A stretch of 64,000 nucleotides of DNA from Bellilinea sp040754815 (GTDB taxonomy: Bacteria > Chloroflexota > Anaerolineae > Anaerolineales > Anaerolineaceae), in NCBI GenBank assembly GCA_040754815.1, contig JBFMBX010000007.1, positions 62,001 to 126,000 of the forward strand, read 5' to 3'. Every line of letters starts with the position of its first letter. Position 1 is the first letter of the stretch. This document shows positions 24,488-32,802 of this stretch, one piece after another. The notes beneath the pieces were generated by a model. That model saw nothing but the letters and a program-made list of their open reading frames with translations. It was not told where the DNA came from and made no database searches. A program made the translations under genes and the position numbers.

Positions 24488-26074
24488 ATGGCAGCCGAAA
24501 GCACCTTCAAGCTGACCTACGCCACCATGTTCAACCCGCCCGAAGAACTGCACCAGAAGTTCGAAGCCGCACTGGCGCAGGTACGCGCCAACCTCGGCAA
24601 AGAACACGCCATGATCATTGACGGTCAGGATGTGTACGCCGATGAAAAGTTCGAAGACCGCAACCCCGCCAACACCGATCAGGTGCTGGGCATCTTCCAG
24701 AAAGGCACCGCCGAGCACGCCAACCGCGCCCTCGCCGCCGCCCGCAAAGCCTTCCCGATGTGGAGCCGCATGAAATGGCAGGATCGGGTTGCCCTCGTCC
24801 GCAAAGCCGCCGACCTGATGGACCGGCGCATTTACGAAATGGGCGTCGTGGTGGCTATGGAAGTCGGCAAAAACCGCATGGAAGCCCTCGGCGATGTGGC
24901 CGAAACCGCCGATCTGTTCCGCTACGCCTGCGACCGCATGGAGGCCAGCAACGGCTTCATCACCGAAATGGGGCGCGACCCGCTGGTGGGCTTTGAATCC
25001 ACCAACCTGTCCGTCCTGCGCCCCTACGGCGTGTGGGTGGTCATCAGCCCCTTCAACTTCCCCTGCGCCCTCACCGGCGGCCCAACTGCCGCTGCGCTGG
25101 TCACCGGCAATACCGTGGTGATCAAACCCGCCACCGATACGCCGTGGACGTCGCGGCTGATCGCCGAGTGCCTGCGCGATGCCGGCATCCCCGACGGCGT
25201 GTTCAACTACGTAACCGGGCCGGGCAGCACACTCGGGCAGGCGTTGATTGACAGCCCCGAAGTGGACGGCATCACCTTTACTGGTTCGTACGATGTGGGC
25301 ATGAAAATCTTCCGCGATTTTGCACAGGGCCGTTGGGTACGCCCCACCATTCTGGAACTGGGCGGCAAGAACCCCGCCATCGTCAGCCGCAACGCCGACC
25401 TCGAAGACGCCGCCGTGGGCATCGTCCGCTCGGCGTTTGGTCTGCAGGGGCAAAAATGCTCGGCCTGCTCGCGGGTTTACATCGAACAGCCGGTTTATGA
25501 TCAACTCGTCCAGCGGCTGGTGGAATTGACCAATAAACTGACCATCGGCGACCCGACCGACCGCAAGAACTACCTCGGCCCGGTGGTCAACCGCAGTTCC
25601 TACCGCGATTATCAGCAGTTCTGCGAAGAACTCAGCCAGCACGGCAAAATCCTCACCGGGGGGCGGGTGCTGACCGAGGGCGACTACGCCAAAGGCTACT
25701 TCTGCACCCCCACGCTGGTGGTGGATCTGCCCGCCGAACACCACCTCTGGAAGCAGGAAATGTTCGTACCCATCACCACCATCGCGCCTGTGCAAAATCT
25801 GGAAGAAGCCATGCAGCGCGCCAACGATGTGCAGTACGGCCTGACCGCCGGCTTCTACGGCACACCCGAAGAAGCCGACTGGTTCTTCGACCACATTCAG
25901 GCGGGTGTGACCTACGCCAACCGTCCGCAGGGCGCCACCACCGGCGCATGGCCCGGTTACCAGCCGTTTGGCGGCTGGAAAGGCTCCGGCTCCACCGGCA
26001 AGAACGCCGGCGGCGTGCATTACCTGCAGCTGTACATGCACGAACAGATTCAAACCCGCGTGCGGCGCATCTGA
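24488..26074 (+). CDS. pruA: L-glutamate gamma-semialdehyde dehydrogenase
   Basis: Protein of 528 aa of the aldehyde dehydrogenase superfamily. It oxidises glutamate 5-semialdehyde (1-pyrroline-5-carboxylate) to glutamate with NAD, the last step of proline and ornithine breakdown. The catalytic Cys is in GLQGQKCSACSR and the general base Glu in LELGGKNP; VVISPFNFPCAL and NYLGPVVNRSSYRDYQQF are typical of the RocA/PruA subgroup. There is no fused proline dehydrogenase domain. A GAGGAGG sequence about 11 nt upstream marks the ATG at 24488. A strong promoter precedes it. Confidence 0.88.
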   Translation: MAAESTFKLTYATMFNPPEELHQKFEAALAQVRANLGKEHAMIIDGQDVYADEKFEDRNPANTDQVLGIFQKGTAEHANRALAAARKAFPMWSRMKWQDRVALVRKAADLMDRRIYEMGVVVAMEVGKNRMEALGDVAETADLFRYACDRMEASNGFITEMGRDPLVGFESTNLSVLRPYGVWVVISPFNFPCALTGGPTAAALVTGNTVVIKPATDTPWTSRLIAECLRDAGIPDGVFNYVTGPGSTLGQALIDSPEVDGITFTGSYDVGMKIFRDFAQGRWVRPTILELGGKNPAIVSRNADLEDAAVGIVRSAFGLQGQKCSACSRVYIEQPVYDQLVQRLVELTNKLTIGDPTDRKNYLGPVVNRSSYRDYQQFCEELSQHGKILTGGRVLTEGDYAKGYFCTPTLVVDLPAEHHLWKQEMFVPITTIAPVQNLEEAMQRANDVQYGLTAGFYGTPEEADWFFDHIQAGVTYANRPQGATTGAWPGYQPFGGWKGSGSTGKNAGGVHYLQLYMHEQIQTRVRRI

Positions 26075-26082
26075 TTCAAATC

Positions 26083-26117
26083 GGCGGGGCGGGCTGAGCG
26101 CTCAGCCTGCTCCGCCC
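26083..26117 (+). other. GC-rich hairpin after pruA
   Basis: A 16-bp perfect palindrome (26092-26107) is nested inside imperfect outer arms (GGCGGGG / CTCCGCC). It lacks a T tract. The outer right arm GCTCCGCCCCT is identical to one arm of the palindrome at 21191-21214. Confidence 0.5.
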
Positions 26118-26128
26118 CTGAGCCGGAT

Positions 26129-26416
26129 ATGCTGGTCAATCGGGTCGGCGTTTTCTTTCTGCTGCTGGGCGGTTTCCTTGTGCTGCTGTTTGTCTTTTCC
26201 GCACAAAGTCAGACCGGCGGGGTTTCGGCCTTATTTTTGTGGGGGGTGATGTTTTTCTTCCTCGGCGCCATTCTGTGGTGGCGCGGCCCCAAACCGCCCA
26301 AACAGCCTGCCGAACGCTTCCGCCTGCTGCGTCAGGCCGGCAAAAAGAAAGGCAAAGGCGGCGAGACCCCCGACAACCGCGAAAAAGACCGGCGCCGCCG
26401 TCCCGGCCCCGAATAA
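26129..26416 (+). CDS. small two-span membrane protein
   Basis: Protein of 95 aa, unrecognised. Two hydrophobic segments (about 5-25 and 33-51) are followed by a strongly basic tail rich in Lys, Arg, Pro and Gly that should lie in the cytoplasm. It follows pruA after a hairpin and ends 24 bp before the CoA-transferase gene. No clear ribosome-binding site is seen, so coding status is likely but not certain. Confidence 0.5.
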   Translation: MLVNRVGVFFLLLGGFLVLLFVFSAQSQTGGVSALFLWGVMFFFLGAILWWRGPKPPKQPAERFRLLRQAGKKKGKGGETPDNREKDRRRRPGPE

Positions 26417-26429
26417 ATCTCCCCTCTGG

Positions 26430-26440
26430 TACAATTCTCC
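26430..26440 (+). promoter_or_regulatory. extended -10 box before the CoA-transferase genes, leaderless
   Basis: TGG directly followed by TACAAT (26430-26435) lies 5 nt before the first ATG (26441) and 8 nt before the second (26444). There is no ribosome-binding site, so translation probably starts at the mRNA 5' end. Confidence 0.5.
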
Positions 26441-27346
26441 ATGATGAATAAACTCTGTTCACTCTCCGAAGCCATTGCCCAATTCGTTCACGACGGCGAT
26501 ACCATTTACGCCGCCGGTTTCACCCATCTTATTCCCTTTGCCGCCGGACACGAGATCATCCGGCAGGGGCGCAAGAATCTGGTTCTGGCCCGCGCCACCC
26601 CCGACCTGATCTACGATCAAATGGTAGCCGCCGGCTGCGCCCGCAAAATCATCTTCTCTTACATCGGCAATCCCGGCGTCGGTTCGCTGCGCATTGTGCG
26701 CGCCGCCATCGAAGCCGGCTCGCTGGAATGGGAGGAATACTCGCACTTCAGCATGATCTCGCGCCTGCAAGCCGGCGCGGCCGGCCTGCCCTTCATGCCC
26801 ATGAACCCCACCGCCGCCGGCGATCTGGAGCGGGTCAATCCCAACTACCGCCGTGTCACCGACCCCTACACCGGGCGGGAAGTGGTCACCGTCCCGCCGC
26901 TCACCCCCGATGTAGCCATCGTGCACGTTCAGCGCGCCGATGTGCGCGGCAACGCCCACATCTGGGGCATCATCGGCGAGCAAAAAGAAGCCGCCTTTGC
27001 CGCCAAAACCGTCATCCTCACCGCCGAAGAGATTGTGGATGAAGCCGTCATCCGCTCCGACCCCAACCGCACCCTCATACCCGACTTTGTGGTGGATGCG
27101 GTCTGTCACGTGCCGTACTGCGCCCACCCATCCTATACGCAGGGTTACTACGACCGCGATAATGCTTTCTATCTGGAATGGGACAAAATCAGCGAATCGC
27201 CCGAAGAAACGCAGCGCTGGCTGGAAGAATGGGTATTCGGCGTAAAAGACCGCGCTGAATACTGGCAAAAACTGGGTGAAGAAACCCACCGCCGCCTGTA
27301 TGTCCCGCCCCGTCTGAGCCAGCCCGTCAATTATGGGGAGTATTGA
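26441..27346 (+). CDS. CoA-transferase subunit A (glutaconate CoA-transferase-like)
   Basis: Protein of 301 aa of CoA-transferase family I, alpha-type. The N-terminal FVHDGDTIYAAGFTHLIPFAAGHEIIRQ and GCARKIIFSYIGNPG are typical of GctA and of the steroid-ring hydrolase IpdA, two related groups that I cannot separate by eye. It should pair with the next gene's product to move CoA between acids. The stop lies 1 nt before the start of subunit B. Translation may start at either of two adjacent ATGs (26441 or 26444). Confidence 0.82.
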   Translation: MMNKLCSLSEAIAQFVHDGDTIYAAGFTHLIPFAAGHEIIRQGRKNLVLARATPDLIYDQMVAAGCARKIIFSYIGNPGVGSLRIVRAAIEAGSLEWEEYSHFSMISRLQAGAAGLPFMPMNPTAAGDLERVNPNYRRVTDPYTGREVVTVPPLTPDVAIVHVQRADVRGNAHIWGIIGEQKEAAFAAKTVILTAEEIVDEAVIRSDPNRTLIPDFVVDAVCHVPYCAHPSYTQGYYDRDNAFYLEWDKISESPEETQRWLEEWVFGVKDRAEYWQKLGEETHRRLYVPPRLSQPVNYGEY

Positions 27347-27347
27347 G

Positions 27348-28112
27348 ATGAACTACACCGCCTCCGAATTGATGACCATCAACGCCGCCCGCCTGCTGCG
27401 CGATGGCGACCGTGTCTTTGTCGGCGTGGGACTGCCCAACCTGGCCTGCAATCTGGCCATGCGCACCCATGCCCCAAATCTGGTGATGATTTACGAAGCC
27501 GGGGTGATCGGCGCGCGTCCCTCACGCCTGCCGCTTTCGATTGGCGACCCCACCCTCGTTTCCGGTGCCTGCTCGGTAGTGGGCATGTACGATATTTTCA
27601 GCCTCTACCTGCAGCGCGGCTACGTGGATGTGGGTTTTCTGGGCGGCGCGCAAATTGACCGCTTCGGCAACATCAACGCCACCGTCATCGGCGATTATCA
27701 CCACCCCAAAGTGCGCCTGCCCGGTTCCGGCGGTTCGATGGAGATTGCCGCCTGGGCAAACCGTTGTTACATCATCACCCCGCATCAAAAGCGGCGTTTC
27801 CCGGCGCGGGTGGATTTTCGCACCTCGGCCGGTTTTCTGGGCGGACGCGCCGAGCGCGAGGCCAGCGGCGTGCGCGGCAAAGGCCCGCAGGCCGTCGTCA
27901 CCAATCTGGGCATTTTAGAGCCGGATGAAAACGGCGAGTTAATGCTCACCGCCCTCCACCCCGGCGCCACTTTTGAACAGGCGCAGGAAAACACCGGCTG
28001 GCCGCTGCGGGCTGCCCCCCGCCTGATCACCACCGAACCGCCCACCGCCGAAGAGTTGCGCATCCTGCGCGAGGAACTCGACCCGCAAGGGATTTACCTG
28101 AAAGGATCATGA
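27348..28112 (+). CDS. CoA-transferase subunit B (glutaconate CoA-transferase-like)
   Basis: Protein of 254 aa, partner of the preceding subunit. RVFVGVGLPNLACNLAMR and MIYEAGVIGARP match the beta subunit of family I CoA-transferases, where the Glu of Y-E-(S/A)-G-x-I-G carries CoA. Since this Glu is present, a true transferase is more likely than an IpdB-like hydrolase, but that stays open. GGGGAG lies upstream of the ATG. The end overlaps the dehydrogenase gene by 4 bp (ATGA). Confidence 0.82.
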   Translation: MNYTASELMTINAARLLRDGDRVFVGVGLPNLACNLAMRTHAPNLVMIYEAGVIGARPSRLPLSIGDPTLVSGACSVVGMYDIFSLYLQRGYVDVGFLGGAQIDRFGNINATVIGDYHHPKVRLPGSGGSMEIAAWANRCYIITPHQKRRFPARVDFRTSAGFLGGRAEREASGVRGKGPQAVVTNLGILEPDENGELMLTALHPGATFEQAQENTGWPLRAAPRLITTEPPTAEELRILREELDPQGIYLKGS

Positions 28113-29131
28113 GTACCACACCCATACCCACGCTTTTTACCGTTGCTTTTCCGCCGGAATTGATGGAAAAAGTCATTCAGGTCTCACCGCGCATCCGGCT
28201 GATGACCCACACCGTGCGCAGCGCAGAAGACATACCCCTCGATCTGTGGAAACAGGTCGAAATCCTGTATACCGACCGCATCCTGCCCGACCCGGCCTGG
28301 GTGCCCAACCTGCGCTGGGTGCAGTTTCACTTTGCCGGGGTAGATCATGTTGCCAGCCACCCGTTGATGGGCAAAAAGGACATCCAAATCACCACCCTCA
28401 GCGGCGCGGCTGCCCCGCAGGTTGCCGAGCATGTCCTGCTCATGCTGCTGGCGCTGGGCCACAAAATACCCGAACTGGCCGCCTTTCAGGCGCGCGCCGA
28501 ATGGCCAAAAGACCGCTGGGAACGTTTCCGTCCGGTGGAACTGCGCGAAAGCACGGTTGGGATTGTCGGCTATGGCAGCATCGGGCGCGAGGTTGCCCGC
28601 CTGCTGCATGCGCTGGGCAGCCGTGTGCTGGCGGCCAAACGCGATGTGCGCCACCCCGAAGACACGGGCTACATGCCCGAAGGGCTGGGTGATCCCAACG
28701 GCGACTTTTTTACCCGTCTCTATCCCATACAGGCCCTGCGTTCGATGCTGAAAGAATGCGATTTCGTGGTCGTCTGTCTGCCGCTCAGCCCGTCCACACG
28801 TGGCTTGATCGGCGAAGCCGAACTGGCTGCCATGAAACCGACGGCCTTTTTGGTGGATGTCAGCCGCGGCGGGATTATCAACCATCAGGCGCTGATCACC
28901 GCCCTGCATGAAAAACGCATTGCCGGCGCCGCGCTGGATGTCTTCCCCGAAGAGCCGCTGCCTGCTACCAGCCCGTTGTGGAAAATGCCGAATGTGATCC
29001 TCACCCCGCACATCTCCGGCATCAGTGCGCATTACAGCCGCCGCGCCATGGACCTGTTTCTCGAAAATCTCAAACGCTATCTGAGCGGGAATGTGCTGTA
29101 TAATCTGTACGATCCCGAACTGGGGTACTGA
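28109..29131 (+). CDS. D-2-hydroxyacid dehydrogenase (NAD-dependent)
   Basis: Protein of 340 aa. The NAD-binding motif GIVGYGSIGREVARLL (about 150-165) and the catalytic trio Arg in VDVSRGGIIN, Glu in DVFPEEPLP and His in LTPHISG place it in the D-isomer-specific 2-hydroxyacid dehydrogenase family. It is coupled by a 4-bp overlap to the CoA-transferase B gene. In glutamate fermenters a related enzyme reduces 2-oxoglutarate to 2-hydroxyglutarate before CoA transfer, which would suit this context; the substrate itself cannot be read from the sequence. Confidence 0.88.
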   Translation: MSTTPIPTLFTVAFPPELMEKVIQVSPRIRLMTHTVRSAEDIPLDLWKQVEILYTDRILPDPAWVPNLRWVQFHFAGVDHVASHPLMGKKDIQITTLSGAAAPQVAEHVLLMLLALGHKIPELAAFQARAEWPKDRWERFRPVELRESTVGIVGYGSIGREVARLLHALGSRVLAAKRDVRHPEDTGYMPEGLGDPNGDFFTRLYPIQALRSMLKECDFVVVCLPLSPSTRGLIGEAELAAMKPTAFLVDVSRGGIINHQALITALHEKRIAGAALDVFPEEPLPATSPLWKMPNVILTPHISGISAHYSRRAMDLFLENLKRYLSGNVLYNLYDPELGY

Positions 29132-29151
29132 TTGACAGCCCGCACCCACTT

Positions 29152-29913
29152 ATGATACGCGTTGTCTTATTCGACCTCGGCAACACCCTGATTTACTTCG
29201 ATGCCTCGTGGCTGGAAGTGATACCCCGTGCCACGCTGGCGCTGAGTGACACCCTGCGCCAGCACGGTTTGAACCTCCCGCGCGAGGAATTTGCCGCCCG
29301 CTTTCAACAGCGCATGTTCGAATATTACCAGCAGCGCGAAACGGAATTCATCGAGTACACCACCCAACGCCTCTTAGGGGATTTGCTTGCCGAACATGGT
29401 TTGAGTGATCTGTCCCCCACCCTGCTGCGCCGCGCGCTGAATGAATTTTACGCCACCACGCAGGCTCACTGGCGCGTGGAACAAGACGCTCACCCCACCC
29501 TCCGGCAATTGCGCGAGCAGGGTTACCGACTGGGGCTGATTTCCAACGCCAGCGATGCGCTGGATGTTCACACACTGGTCAATAACGCCGGCCTGCGCCC
29601 ATATTTTGAGCAGATTCTCATCTCGGCGGAAGTCGGCATCCGCAAACCCCACCCGCGTATTTTTCAGATGGCACTGGATTTTTTCCATGCCGCCCCGGCC
29701 GAGGCGGTGATGGTCGGCGATACGCTCGGCGCCGATATTCTGGGGGCCAATCAAATCGGGATGCGCAGCATCTGGATCACCCGCCGCGCCGACACGCCCG
29801 ATAACCGCAATCACCTCGATACCATCCAGCCCACCGCAGCCGTCAACACACTGAGCGAAATTCCGGCCCTGCTGGCGGGCTGGTCATCCTCCCCTGTGGA
29901 CTCGACTGCGTGA
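29152..29913 (+). CDS. HAD family hydrolase
   Basis: Protein of 253 aa. HAD motif I is VLFDLGNTLIYFD at the N-terminus, motif II is GLISNAS, the Lys is in GIRKPHPRIF, and motif IV is VMVGDTLGADILGA, with a helical cap between motifs I and II. Substrates of such phosphatases are usually small phosphorylated metabolites. Motif I has Asn at the position of the second Asp (DLGNT), seen in some members. It lies 20 bp after the dehydrogenase gene and overlaps the transporter gene by 4 bp. Confidence 0.85.
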   Translation: MIRVVLFDLGNTLIYFDASWLEVIPRATLALSDTLRQHGLNLPREEFAARFQQRMFEYYQQRETEFIEYTTQRLLGDLLAEHGLSDLSPTLLRRALNEFYATTQAHWRVEQDAHPTLRQLREQGYRLGLISNASDALDVHTLVNNAGLRPYFEQILISAEVGIRKPHPRIFQMALDFFHAAPAEAVMVGDTLGADILGANQIGMRSIWITRRADTPDNRNHLDTIQPTAAVNTLSEIPALLAGWSSSPVDSTA

Positions 29914-30821
29914 ATCAACCAAAAATCCTCCCCTACCTTGCGCTGGTCAGCGGCATTCTCGCCCTCAGCCTTTCTTCGCTGTTCGTGCGCTGGGCCGATG
30001 CGCCCGGCCCTGTCACTTCCTTTTACCGCATGGCGGTGGCTTCGCTGGTCTTTCTGCTCATCTTTCTGCGTCAACCGGCCGCATCCCGCCGGCTGGAGCG
30101 GCGCTGGTTGTTCCTGCCGCTTTTGGGCGGGCTGTTCACCGCCCTCGATCATGCCACATGGGCAACGGCCATCAATTTCACCCGCGTGGCCAACGCCACG
30201 CTGATGAACAACCTCGCTCCGCTGTGGGTGGCGCTGGTGGCCTTCCTCATCTGGCGCGAGCGCCTTTCCGCCCAATTCTGGCTGGGGCTGATCATGGCCA
30301 TCGGCGGGGCCGCGCTGGTGCTGGGCAGTGATTTTCTCGCCCGCCCGCAGTTGAACTCCGGCAATCTGCTGGCGGTGCTTTCCAGTTTGTTCTACGCCGC
30401 CTATTTTCTAACCACCCAGCGCGGGCGGACTCATTTCGCTACGCTGACCTATGTATTCCTGATCACCGCCGTTTCCAGCCTGATTTTACTGGGGACAAAC
30501 CTGCTGCTCGGCAATCCGCTGTGGGGTTATTCCACCCCTACCCTGCTGGCTTTCTTAGGGGCGGGCTTGATTTCGCAGGTGATCGGCTACTTTTCGGTGG
30601 GATACGCCTTGGGACATTTACCCGCTTCGCTGGTCTCGCCCACCATGATCGCCCAACCGGTGCTGACCGCCCTGATGGCCGTTCCGCTGGCCGGTGAACC
30701 GCTGTTACCCCCGCAGTGGATTGGCGGGTTGATTGTGCTGAGCGGTATCTATCTGGTCAATCTCAGCCGTCAGAAAGAGACCGCCGCATCCGTGCAAAAC
30801 CCAACCCCCGTCAGCGATTGA
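29910..30821 (+). CDS. EamA (DMT superfamily) transporter
   Basis: Protein of 303 aa with ten predicted membrane segments in two EamA repeats; the first shows LSLSSLFVRWADAPGPVTSFYR, the second ends in PLAGEPLLPPQWIGGLIVLSGIYLVNL. Family members export amino acids and other metabolites. The start is GTG, overlapping the HAD stop (GTGA). It closes the operon that began with the CoA-transferase. Confidence 0.87.
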   Translation: MNQPKILPYLALVSGILALSLSSLFVRWADAPGPVTSFYRMAVASLVFLLIFLRQPAASRRLERRWLFLPLLGGLFTALDHATWATAINFTRVANATLMNNLAPLWVALVAFLIWRERLSAQFWLGLIMAIGGAALVLGSDFLARPQLNSGNLLAVLSSLFYAAYFLTTQRGRTHFATLTYVFLITAVSSLILLGTNLLLGNPLWGYSTPTLLAFLGAGLISQVIGYFSVGYALGHLPASLVSPTMIAQPVLTALMAVPLAGEPLLPPQWIGGLIVLSGIYLVNLSRQKETAASVQNPTPVSD

Positions 30822-30853
30822 TTTTCATCCAAAAGGGGGATATACTGACCAGC
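30818..30853 (+). promoter_or_regulatory. promoter of the exonuclease gene, leaderless
   Basis: TTGATT (30818-30823), 17-nt spacer, TATACT (30841-30846), then only 7 nt to the ATG. The start of transcription should coincide with the start codon. No ribosome-binding site is present. This is the clearest leaderless case in the window. The -35 lies at the very end of the preceding gene. Confidence 0.65.
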
Positions 30854-31432
30854 ATGAGCGCACAATCCTTCGCCGAAATTCGCGCCGAAATGCCCGCTTA
30901 CATCAGCGTGGATGTGGAAACTGCCGGCCCCACCCCCGATCAGTTTGCCCTGCTTTCCATCGGTGCCTGTACCGTTATTCAACCCCGCCAGACTTTTTAT
31001 GTGGAAATCCAGCCCGACCGTGATGCGGTTGACCCGCAGGCTATCGCCGTTCATGGTTTGAGCATGGAAACCCTGCGCAGGAACGGCCTGCCGCCCGAAG
31101 AAGCCCTGCTGAAATTTGAAGCCTGGATCCATCAGGTCGTGCCGCCTCCCCGCAAGCCCATTTTTATGGCTTTCAATGCCCCTTTCGACTGGATGTTCAT
31201 CAACACCTACTTTATGCGCTATCTCAAGCGCAATCCCTTCGGACATTCGGCACTCGATATCAAAGCCTTTTACATGGGTCTCAGCGGCCAGCCGTGGGCA
31301 AACACCTCCGGCAGCCGCCTGCACCGCCTCTTCCGTGAGGCAGACGGATTGACTCATCACGCCCTGCAAGATGCACTCGATCAGGCAATCCTCTTCGAAA
31401 ACATGCTGACCATGCTTGAGCGGGAAAAATAA
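30854..31432 (+). CDS. DEDDh-type 3'-5' exonuclease
   Basis: Protein of 192 aa. ISVDVETAGPTPDQFALLSIGAC is exonuclease motif I (Asp, Glu), FMAFNAPFDWMF is motif II, and LTHHALQDALDQA is motif III with the His and Asp of the DEDDh class. The family includes RNase T, DnaQ epsilon and oligoribonuclease; RNase T-like RNA processing is possible. An in-frame upstream ATG exists, but the promoter position supports 30854. It is transcribed separately from the transporter operon. Confidence 0.85.
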   Translation: MSAQSFAEIRAEMPAYISVDVETAGPTPDQFALLSIGACTVIQPRQTFYVEIQPDRDAVDPQAIAVHGLSMETLRRNGLPPEEALLKFEAWIHQVVPPPRKPIFMAFNAPFDWMFINTYFMRYLKRNPFGHSALDIKAFYMGLSGQPWANTSGSRLHRLFREADGLTHHALQDALDQAILFENMLTMLEREK

Positions 31433-31466
31433 AAAAACATTCAAATTTTGATGAGGGAGTGACCAG

Positions 31467-32801
31467 ATGAGTGAAAACAGATCAGAGGATGCCAGCCAGA
31501 ATTTGAAGAAGATCATCGAATCCGCGCGGCGCATGGGCGTTGAACTGGACGAGAACGAAGCCTTGCAGTGGCTGGCTGCAATGGGCTCCGTGCGCAGGGA
31601 AGACGATGTGGCCATTGATGTGCGTCAGGGCGTGTTCGGACACCGCATCACCCTGCTGGATTTCAGCCCTGAGCGGTTAGCCTACTTCCGCAGAGTTGGC
31701 AAACTGGTCGAATTCAACGATATTCCCGGCGTGGTCGAAACTGCGCTGGCGCTTTCCGGCTCGGCGGCGCAGTCGCGCATTCAGTCCTACCCCGGCGATG
31801 CCGATTTCTTCGAGCGCGTGAACATCAAAGCCCCCACCCGTGAAGAAGCCTGCCGGGTACTGGCAAAAATCATGCGCGAAAAAGCGCTTGCCACGGCGCG
31901 CGGCGCAACCCACCAGTTGATCGAGGTCAAATTTGGCTCGTACCCGCAGGATGTGGAACATCACGGACGCCTGCAAAGAGCCGGCTCCCCGATAGCGTGG
32001 AAACCCGCCGAGATCGAAGCCGGGCGGCTTTTGGAAACCTCCCGTAACGGCGTTCCGGTCGAAATCGGTTGGGATGAAGTTGCCCTTGAACCCGGCTGGT
32101 GCAAACTGGATTGGGTGATCGCCGACCCGATTGACCAGACGCTGGTCAACGCCAGCAATATGCTGGATGTTACGTGGGAAGCACCGGATGGCAAAATCAC
32201 CCCGCTGGATGGTTACCTTGACCCCTACTTTCAGGAAGTGTATCTGGATGCCGAATCGATTCCGATCTTCACCAAACTGGCCAAACAGGTGGATAGCAAC
32301 GCGCTGGATGATTATGTGGCTGCGCTGGAAAAAGAGGTGCGCAAGTATGTGACTTCTTCGCCCAATTACGGCAAAGCCGCCAAGCGCATGTACAACATCT
32401 TCCGCCTGACCGGCAAATATGAAGAAGCCGCCTACCTGCGCGAATTGTTCGATGAACCCGCCACCGTCCTGTATCAGGTCTGGTCTTTGATTCGCACCAT
32501 TGACGATACTTTCACTGCCGGCTCCAGTCTGCCCCTGCAAACCCTCCTCTCCGAAGCCGACCGCTTGATCGTCACGGTGGTGGATGTGCTGGAAGGCGAA
32601 AAAGAAACCGAAATCGTGCGTATGCTGCTCAAACTGCGCAGCATACTGGGCAACGAAGTACCCGGTCAGGAACTTTCGCCGCAGGCTGAGGCCGCCCGCG
32701 ACGAGGTCATCAATCTGGTCAACAACTTTTTCTACGAAAAATTGACCGGCGTACCGCAAATCAAGGAATACATGGAACATTTAGCCCGGCAAAGCACCTG
32801 A
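31467..32801 (+). CDS. unrecognised protein with nucleotidyltransferase-like motif
   Basis: Protein of 444 aa, no family recognised with certainty. Near residues 95-115 it has LSGSAAQSRIQSYPGDADFFERV. This fits the polymerase-beta-like nucleotidyltransferase signature: Gly-Ser, about eleven residues, then Asp-x-Asp with following hydrophobics. A possible third acidic residue lies in WCKLDWVIAD. The rest is mixed, with a helical C-terminal half. There is no signal peptide or membrane segment. GAGGGAG lies 8 nt before the ATG. It follows the exonuclease gene after 34 bp and may be co-transcribed, which would pair a nucleotide-adding enzyme with a nucleotide-removing one. Function is inference only. 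Confidence 0.55.
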   Translation: MSENRSEDASQNLKKIIESARRMGVELDENEALQWLAAMGSVRREDDVAIDVRQGVFGHRITLLDFSPERLAYFRRVGKLVEFNDIPGVVETALALSGSAAQSRIQSYPGDADFFERVNIKAPTREEACRVLAKIMREKALATARGATHQLIEVKFGSYPQDVEHHGRLQRAGSPIAWKPAEIEAGRLLETSRNGVPVEIGWDEVALEPGWCKLDWVIADPIDQTLVNASNMLDVTWEAPDGKITPLDGYLDPYFQEVYLDAESIPIFTKLAKQVDSNALDDYVAALEKEVRKYVTSSPNYGKAAKRMYNIFRLTGKYEEAAYLRELFDEPATVLYQVWSLIRTIDDTFTAGSSLPLQTLLSEADRLIVTVVDVLEGEKETEIVRMLLKLRSILGNEVPGQELSPQAEAARDEVINLVNNFFYEKLTGVPQIKEYMEHLARQST

Positions 32802-32802
32802 T

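Noticed and set aside
24431..26053. 540-residue open frame on the minus strand opposite pruA
   Set aside because: It is the antisense of a well-supported enzyme gene and its product (rich in Gly, His, Val, Phe) matches no family; GC-rich codons leave such frames open by chance.
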